Source: an uncultured Tessaracoccus sp. (GTDB lineage Bacteria; Actinomycetota; Actinomycetes; Propionibacteriales; Propionibacteriaceae). From it: DNA of 64,000 bases. Of the stretch, positions 60,596 to 64,000 are shown piece by piece. The DNA lies in the NCBI RefSeq assembly GCF_943914565.1, contig NZ_CALUCN010000007.1, positions 62,001 to 126,000 of the forward strand, given 5' to 3'. The notes below the pieces were generated by a model. That model was given only the letters and a program-made list of their open reading frames with translations, was not told the origin of the DNA and searched no databases. Both the position numbers and the translations under genes were made by a program. The first letter of the stretch is position 1. Every line of letters starts with the position of its first letter.

Positions 60596-62545
60596 ATGCC
60601 CCTGCCCGCCTTCGCAGACCTCACCCCGACGCGGTACCGCGAGGAGATCGACGCCGCGATGCGGCTCCAGCGCGAACGCCTCGCCCACCTGCGCGACGCC
60701 GACGAGCCGGCGACGTGTGAGTCCGTGCTCTGGGCGTGGGAGGATGCGCAGCGGCCGCTCACCCTGGTGCTGTCGGTGTTCTTCACGGTGCGGTCGTCGA
60801 ACACCTCCGACGAGCTCGACACGATCGCCGAGGAGTACGCGCCGAGGCTGGCCGCGCACGAGGACGAGATCCTGCTCGACAAGGCACTCCACGCGCGATT
60901 CGTCGAGCTCGAGCGCCGCATCGACGACGGCGAGGTCGAGGCCGACGAGCAGGACCGGTACCACCTCACCGAACTGCTGCGAGACTTCGAGCGCGCCGGC
61001 GTCACGCTCTCCGACGAGGACCAGGCTCGGCTGCGCGGGATCAACGCGCGGCTGGCGGAGCTCGCCACCACGTTCGAGCGCCTGAACCGCGAGGCCCGCA
61101 ACGCCGCAGGCCTCGACGTCGAGGAACACGAGCTCGCGGGGCTCAGCGACGAGGACCTCGCCGTGCTGCGCACCGACGACGGTCTGCGCCTCCCGCTCGT
61201 GAACACCACCCAGCAGCCGCTCGCCGCGAAGCTCGAGGACGCGGGCCTGCGTCGCCGGCTCCTCGACGCGTCCCTGCACCGGGCGCTCGGCGAGCACGAC
61301 ACCCGCCCGACGCTCATCGAGCTGGCCCGGCTCCGCGCGGAGCGCGCCCGGCTGCTCGGTTTTGAGTCGCACGCGGCCCTCGTCGCGTCGCAGGGCACGG
61401 CGCGGACCACCGAGGCGATCGCCGACGTGCTCATCCCGCTCGCGCAGGCCGCGCTCGCCAAGGCGCACGAGGAGGGCGCCGAGCTCGCCGAACGCTACGC
61501 CGAGCTCGCCCCCGGCGAGCCGTTCACGGCCGCGGACTGGAGCCACGTCGAGGCGATCGTGCGCAGGGAGCGGTTCGCGTTCGACGAGTCCGAGCTCGAC
61601 GAGTACCTCACGATCGACCGCTGCCTCGACGCCTGCCTCGCGGCCGCGACGGACCTCTACGGCGTCGAGTTCACGCTGCGCGAGGACCTCGAGGGGCACG
61701 CCCCCGGTGCGCAGGTTCGCGAGGTGCGCGACGCGGACGGGACCCCCGTCGGGTTGTTCCTCATGGACCTGTGGGCCCGCCCCACGAAGAACGGCGGCGC
61801 CTGGATGACCGACATCAACCAGGTCTCGTCGCTCGAGGACGAGCTGCCGATCGTCACGAACAACTGCAACTACCGCGAGGGCGTCTCGACGATCACGTGG
61901 GACGAGGTCATCACGATGTTCCACGAGTTCGGGCACGCACTGCACGGCCTGTTCGGCAAGGCGAAGTACCCGTCGCGCTCCGGCACGAGCGTGCCGCGAG
62001 ACTTCGTCGAGTTCCCCAGCCAGGTCAACGAGCACTGGGCCTGGCAGCCCGGCCGGGTGCTGCCCGGTGAGTGGGTCGAACGACTGCGCGAGGCGACCCG
62101 CTTCGGGCAGGGCTACGCCTCCGCCGAGGCACTCATCGCGGCGGTGCTCGACTTCTGCTGGCACACCACCCCGCTCGAGGAGCTCCCCACGAGCCCCGAC
62201 GAGGTCGCGGCCTTCGAGGCCCGCGCGCTCGAGCGCCACGGGCTCGCCTCCGACCTCGTCCCGCCCCGGTACCGCTCGCAGTACTTCGCGCACATCTGGG
62301 GCGGCGGCTACGCCGCGAGCTACTACGGATACTCGTGGGCCGAGGTGCTGGACGCCGACGCGGTGGCGTGGTTCGAGGAGCAGGGCGGCGGCAGCCGTGA
62401 GGCCGGCGACCACTTCCGCCGGACGCTGCTCGGCCCGGCCGGCTCGGTGGACCCGCTGCTCACCTACCGCCGGTTCCGCGGCCGCGACGCGATCCTCGAC
62501 CCGCTGCTCGAGCGCCTCGGCCTCGAACTGCCCGCCACGAGCTGA
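60596..62545 (+). CDS. Peptidase M3 family metallopeptidase (oligopeptidase A / Dcp-like)
   Basis: The 649-residue enzyme has the zinc motif HEFGHALHGLF with the downstream Glu in FVEFPSQVNEHW, and a late substrate loop YFAHIWGGGYAASYYGYSW that is typical of M3A. No signal peptide, so it is cytosolic and degrades peptides. Length fits the family (about 650-680). The next gene begins one base after its stop. Confidence 0.94.
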   Translation: MPLPAFADLTPTRYREEIDAAMRLQRERLAHLRDADEPATCESVLWAWEDAQRPLTLVLSVFFTVRSSNTSDELDTIAEEYAPRLAAHEDEILLDKALHARFVELERRIDDGEVEADEQDRYHLTELLRDFERAGVTLSDEDQARLRGINARLAELATTFERLNREARNAAGLDVEEHELAGLSDEDLAVLRTDDGLRLPLVNTTQQPLAAKLEDAGLRRRLLDASLHRALGEHDTRPTLIELARLRAERARLLGFESHAALVASQGTARTTEAIADVLIPLAQAALAKAHEEGAELAERYAELAPGEPFTAADWSHVEAIVRRERFAFDESELDEYLTIDRCLDACLAAATDLYGVEFTLREDLEGHAPGAQVREVRDADGTPVGLFLMDLWARPTKNGGAWMTDINQVSSLEDELPIVTNNCNYREGVSTITWDEVITMFHEFGHALHGLFGKAKYPSRSGTSVPRDFVEFPSQVNEHWAWQPGRVLPGEWVERLREATRFGQGYASAEALIAAVLDFCWHTTPLEELPTSPDEVAAFEARALERHGLASDLVPPRYRSQYFAHIWGGGYAASYYGYSWAEVLDADAVAWFEEQGGGSREAGDHFRRTLLGPAGSVDPLLTYRRFRGRDAILDPLLERLGLELPATS

Positions 62546-62546
62546 G

Positions 62547-63104
62547 ATGCCCGACCCGACGCCCAGCCGAATCGCGGCGATCGAGACCGGCTCCGGCATC
62601 GCGTGGTCGCGATGGCTCGAACTCCTCGGCCCGCACCGGGAGCTCGACCACCGCGCGCTCGCGCAGATCGCCCTGGACCGCATCCGGGCCGAGGGGGCGT
62701 CGCGCAGCCCCGAGTGGTGGGCCCAGGGCGTGACCGTGGCGTTCGAGCAGCACCTCGGCCGACGCGCCGTCGGCGAGCGCTGCGACGGCAGCTTCAGCGC
62801 GACCGTCTCGCGCACGCTCCCCGGCACGATGGACGAGGTCCTCGCCCGGATCGAGGCGACCGCCCACGGCCGCGAGGAGTTCGCGGGCGTGCCCGTCGCT
62901 GGTCCGCCGACGACGAGCGCCACCGAGCGCTGGCGCTACTGGCGGGTGCGGCTGGCCGACGGGTCGAAGGTGTCGATCAATGTCCAGACCAAGCCCTCCG
63001 GCGACCGCTCGAGCATGGCCGTCAACCACGACGGCCTCCCCGGCCGCGAGCGCGTCGAGGAGTGCAAACAGTGGTGGCGCAAGTTCCTGGGCGGCCTCCG
63101 CTGA
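62547..63104 (+). CDS. DUF4287/SRPBCC-like protein of unknown function
   Basis: The 185-residue product has an N-terminal helical part (SGIAWSRWLELLGPHRELDH, WWAQGVTVAFEQHLG) like the DUF4287 family, and a C-terminal part with TERWRYWRVRLADGS that looks like an SRPBCC half. Function is not known. It follows the M3 gene by one base and its stop TGA directly meets the convergent stop of the phosphatidyltransferase. Confidence 0.75.
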   Translation: MPDPTPSRIAAIETGSGIAWSRWLELLGPHRELDHRALAQIALDRIRAEGASRSPEWWAQGVTVAFEQHLGRRAVGERCDGSFSATVSRTLPGTMDEVLARIEATAHGREEFAGVPVAGPPTTSATERWRYWRVRLADGSKVSINVQTKPSGDRSSMAVNHDGLPGRERVEECKQWWRKFLGGLR

Positions 63105-63704
63105 TCAGCGGCGCAGCTGGTGTCGCACCGCGACGACGCGCTGCACGACGCTCACGACGCCGCCGACGGTGAGGACGACCACGACGGTCTCGAGCGCCCA
63201 CGGCACGCCCACCCCGGCGAGGAACGCCCCGGCACAGGCGAGCGCGATGCGGTCGGCGCGCGTGACGACACCGACGTCGGCCGTCGCCCCCACCGCCTCG
63301 GCACGGGCCTTCACGTACGACGTGCACTGCGCGGCGACGAGCGCCACCACCGCGCCGGCGGCCCACTCCGCGCCGCGCACCAGCCCCAGGTGCCACGCGA
63401 GTCCGCCGAGCACGCCCGCGTCCGCCACCCGGTCCAACGACGCGTCGAGGAAGGCGCCGTAGCGGTGGTCCCGGCCGGGCAGGGCGCGCGCGACGTGGCC
63501 GTCGAGCATGTCGAGCGTCGCGAGCGCCGCCACGGCGAGCGCGCCCTGCCAGAGCCTGCCCGCAGGGAAGCACAGGATCGCTGCCAGCGTCACCCCGACG
63601 CCGCCCAGCCAGGTGATCGCGTCGGGGCTCACCCCTCGTCGGGTGAGGCGGGCGCCGAGCGGGCCGAGCATCCGGGTCTGGAGCCCGCGCAGTCGTTCGA
63701 GCAC
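63105..63704 (-). CDS. CDP-alcohol phosphatidyltransferase family protein
   Basis: The 199-residue membrane protein carries the full active-site motif DGHVARALPGRDHRYGAFLD plus the next Asp in LDRVAD (D-G-x2-A-R-x8-G-x3-D-x3-D). It uses a CDP-linked donor, probably CDP-diacylglycerol from cdsA. In actinobacteria such genes make phosphatidylinositol phosphate or phosphatidylglycerol phosphate; sequence alone does not say which. GTG 63704 is used. Confidence 0.88.
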   Translation of the reverse strand: MLERLRGLQTRMLGPLGARLTRRGVSPDAITWLGGVGVTLAAILCFPAGRLWQGALAVAALATLDMLDGHVARALPGRDHRYGAFLDASLDRVADAGVLGGLAWHLGLVRGAEWAAGAVVALVAAQCTSYVKARAEAVGATADVGVVTRADRIALACAGAFLAGVGVPWALETVVVVLTVGGVVSVVQRVVAVRHQLRR

Positions 63705-63708
63705 GGTC

Positions 63709-64000
63709 TCAGCCCGCGTAGCGGAGGGGGTCAGGGGTGGGCGCGCACTCGTCGCCGATGCGCAGATCCGGTGCGACGTGGCCGCGGCTGCGCAGGTCGA
63801 ACAGCCGTGGCAGCACCCGGGCCCGGACGCTCACCGGGTCGATGGTGTTGAGGTAGATCTTCGTCGCGCCCTCGAAGCCGGCGATCGTCGAGACGCGCCA
63901 CTTCAGCATGATCCGCCACGGCACCGGCGTGTCGGTGTCGAGCGGTCGGAAGTGCCACTCCTCGTTGCACGGCACATCCGCGCCGGTGGCGGCGTGGACG
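63709..64000 (-). CDS. DUF4921/GalT-like protein, C-terminal end (5' end outside window)
   Basis: The frame is open to the window edge and covers the last 96 codons: ADVPCNEEWHFRPLDTDTP, MLKWRVSTIAGFEGATKIYL, then a tail ending DPLRYAG. It resembles the C-terminal end of DUF4921 proteins, which are related to galactose-1-phosphate uridylyltransferases. The catalytic part is outside. The stop lies four bases before the phosphatidyltransferase start, so they may form an operon. Confidence 0.55.
   Translation of the reverse strand, partial: VHAATGADVPCNEEWHFRPLDTDTPVPWRIMLKWRVSTIAGFEGATKIYLNTIDPVSVRARVLPRLFDLRSRGHVAPDLRIGDECAPTPDPLRYAG

Noticed and set aside
63098..63111. 14-bp palindrome at the convergent stops near 63104
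   Set aside because: It arises from abutting TGA and TCA stop codons with a few matching bases and has no loop, so it is weak evidence for a terminator or a protein site.
1..64000. tRNA, rRNA, CRISPR arrays, insertion sequences and riboswitches
   Set aside because: I saw no cloverleaf, rRNA segment, regular spacer-repeat pattern, transposase or known riboswitch core. A covariance-model scan could still find small RNAs.

Overview
This window is a GC-rich stretch of chromosome from an actinobacterium. The gene order supports this: infB-ylxR-nusA-rimP, then proS, ispG-rseP-dxr, rlmN-cdsA-frr-pyrH-tsf-rpsB, a peptidase M23 gene and xerC, an mabA/inhA-like pair next to NfeD and SPFH genes, and a SufR-SufBD-Rieske-SufCSU-SufT operon. 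Genus cannot be fixed from sequence alone; a propionibacterial or related lineage is my best guess. No rRNA, tRNA, CRISPR array, transposase or phage gene was found. Many genes have a TANNNT hexamer 6-8 nt before the start codon, which suggests frequent leaderless transcription.

Layout. Positions 1-17,838, mostly minus strand, hold translation and transcription genes, isoprenoid genes (ispG, dxr), the site-2 protease gene rseP, cdsA, and gdhA. A plus-strand lipoprotein gene and a kinase-fold gene with lost catalytic residues interrupt the run. Positions 18,087-20,652 form a small island of visibly lower GC between rpsB and the M23 gene. It carries two convergent remnants of polymorphic-toxin modules: an Rhs tail with a membrane immunity candidate on plus, and a toxin tail with a candidate immunity gene on minus. 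It is flanked by two direct copies of the rpsB start and promoter region; the right copy has lost the rpsB ribosome binding site and start codon.

Positions 21,327-24,865 hold the M23 peptidase, xerC, def and a bile-acid-symporter-like gene. From 32,397 down to 24,873 runs a tight minus-strand array: ABC ATPase, NfeD, SPFH, ketoacyl synthase III, glycosyltransferase 2, acyl-CoA ligase, P450 and NAD-dependent epimerase, with the last five genes abutting or overlapping. It looks like a small lipid or polyketide-like pathway joined to membrane-microdomain genes. The fabG and enoyl reductase genes lie just upstream.

Positions 34,044-48,130 hold a DUF3099 and SURF1 pair, an rRNA methyltransferase, a sugar transporter with an alpha-glucosidase, a secreted GH20 hexosaminidase, a metallophosphoesterase, an ABC-F protein and a secreted adhesin-like protein. 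The hexosaminidase and the adhesin-like protein both stop exactly at an LPxTG motif with no membrane tail. Positions 48,131-64,000 hold rarD, the complete SUF operon with its regulator, two CNNM/CorC-type proteins, an ABC exporter with ctaA, an M3 peptidase, a CDP-alcohol phosphatidyltransferase and a partial gene at the edge.
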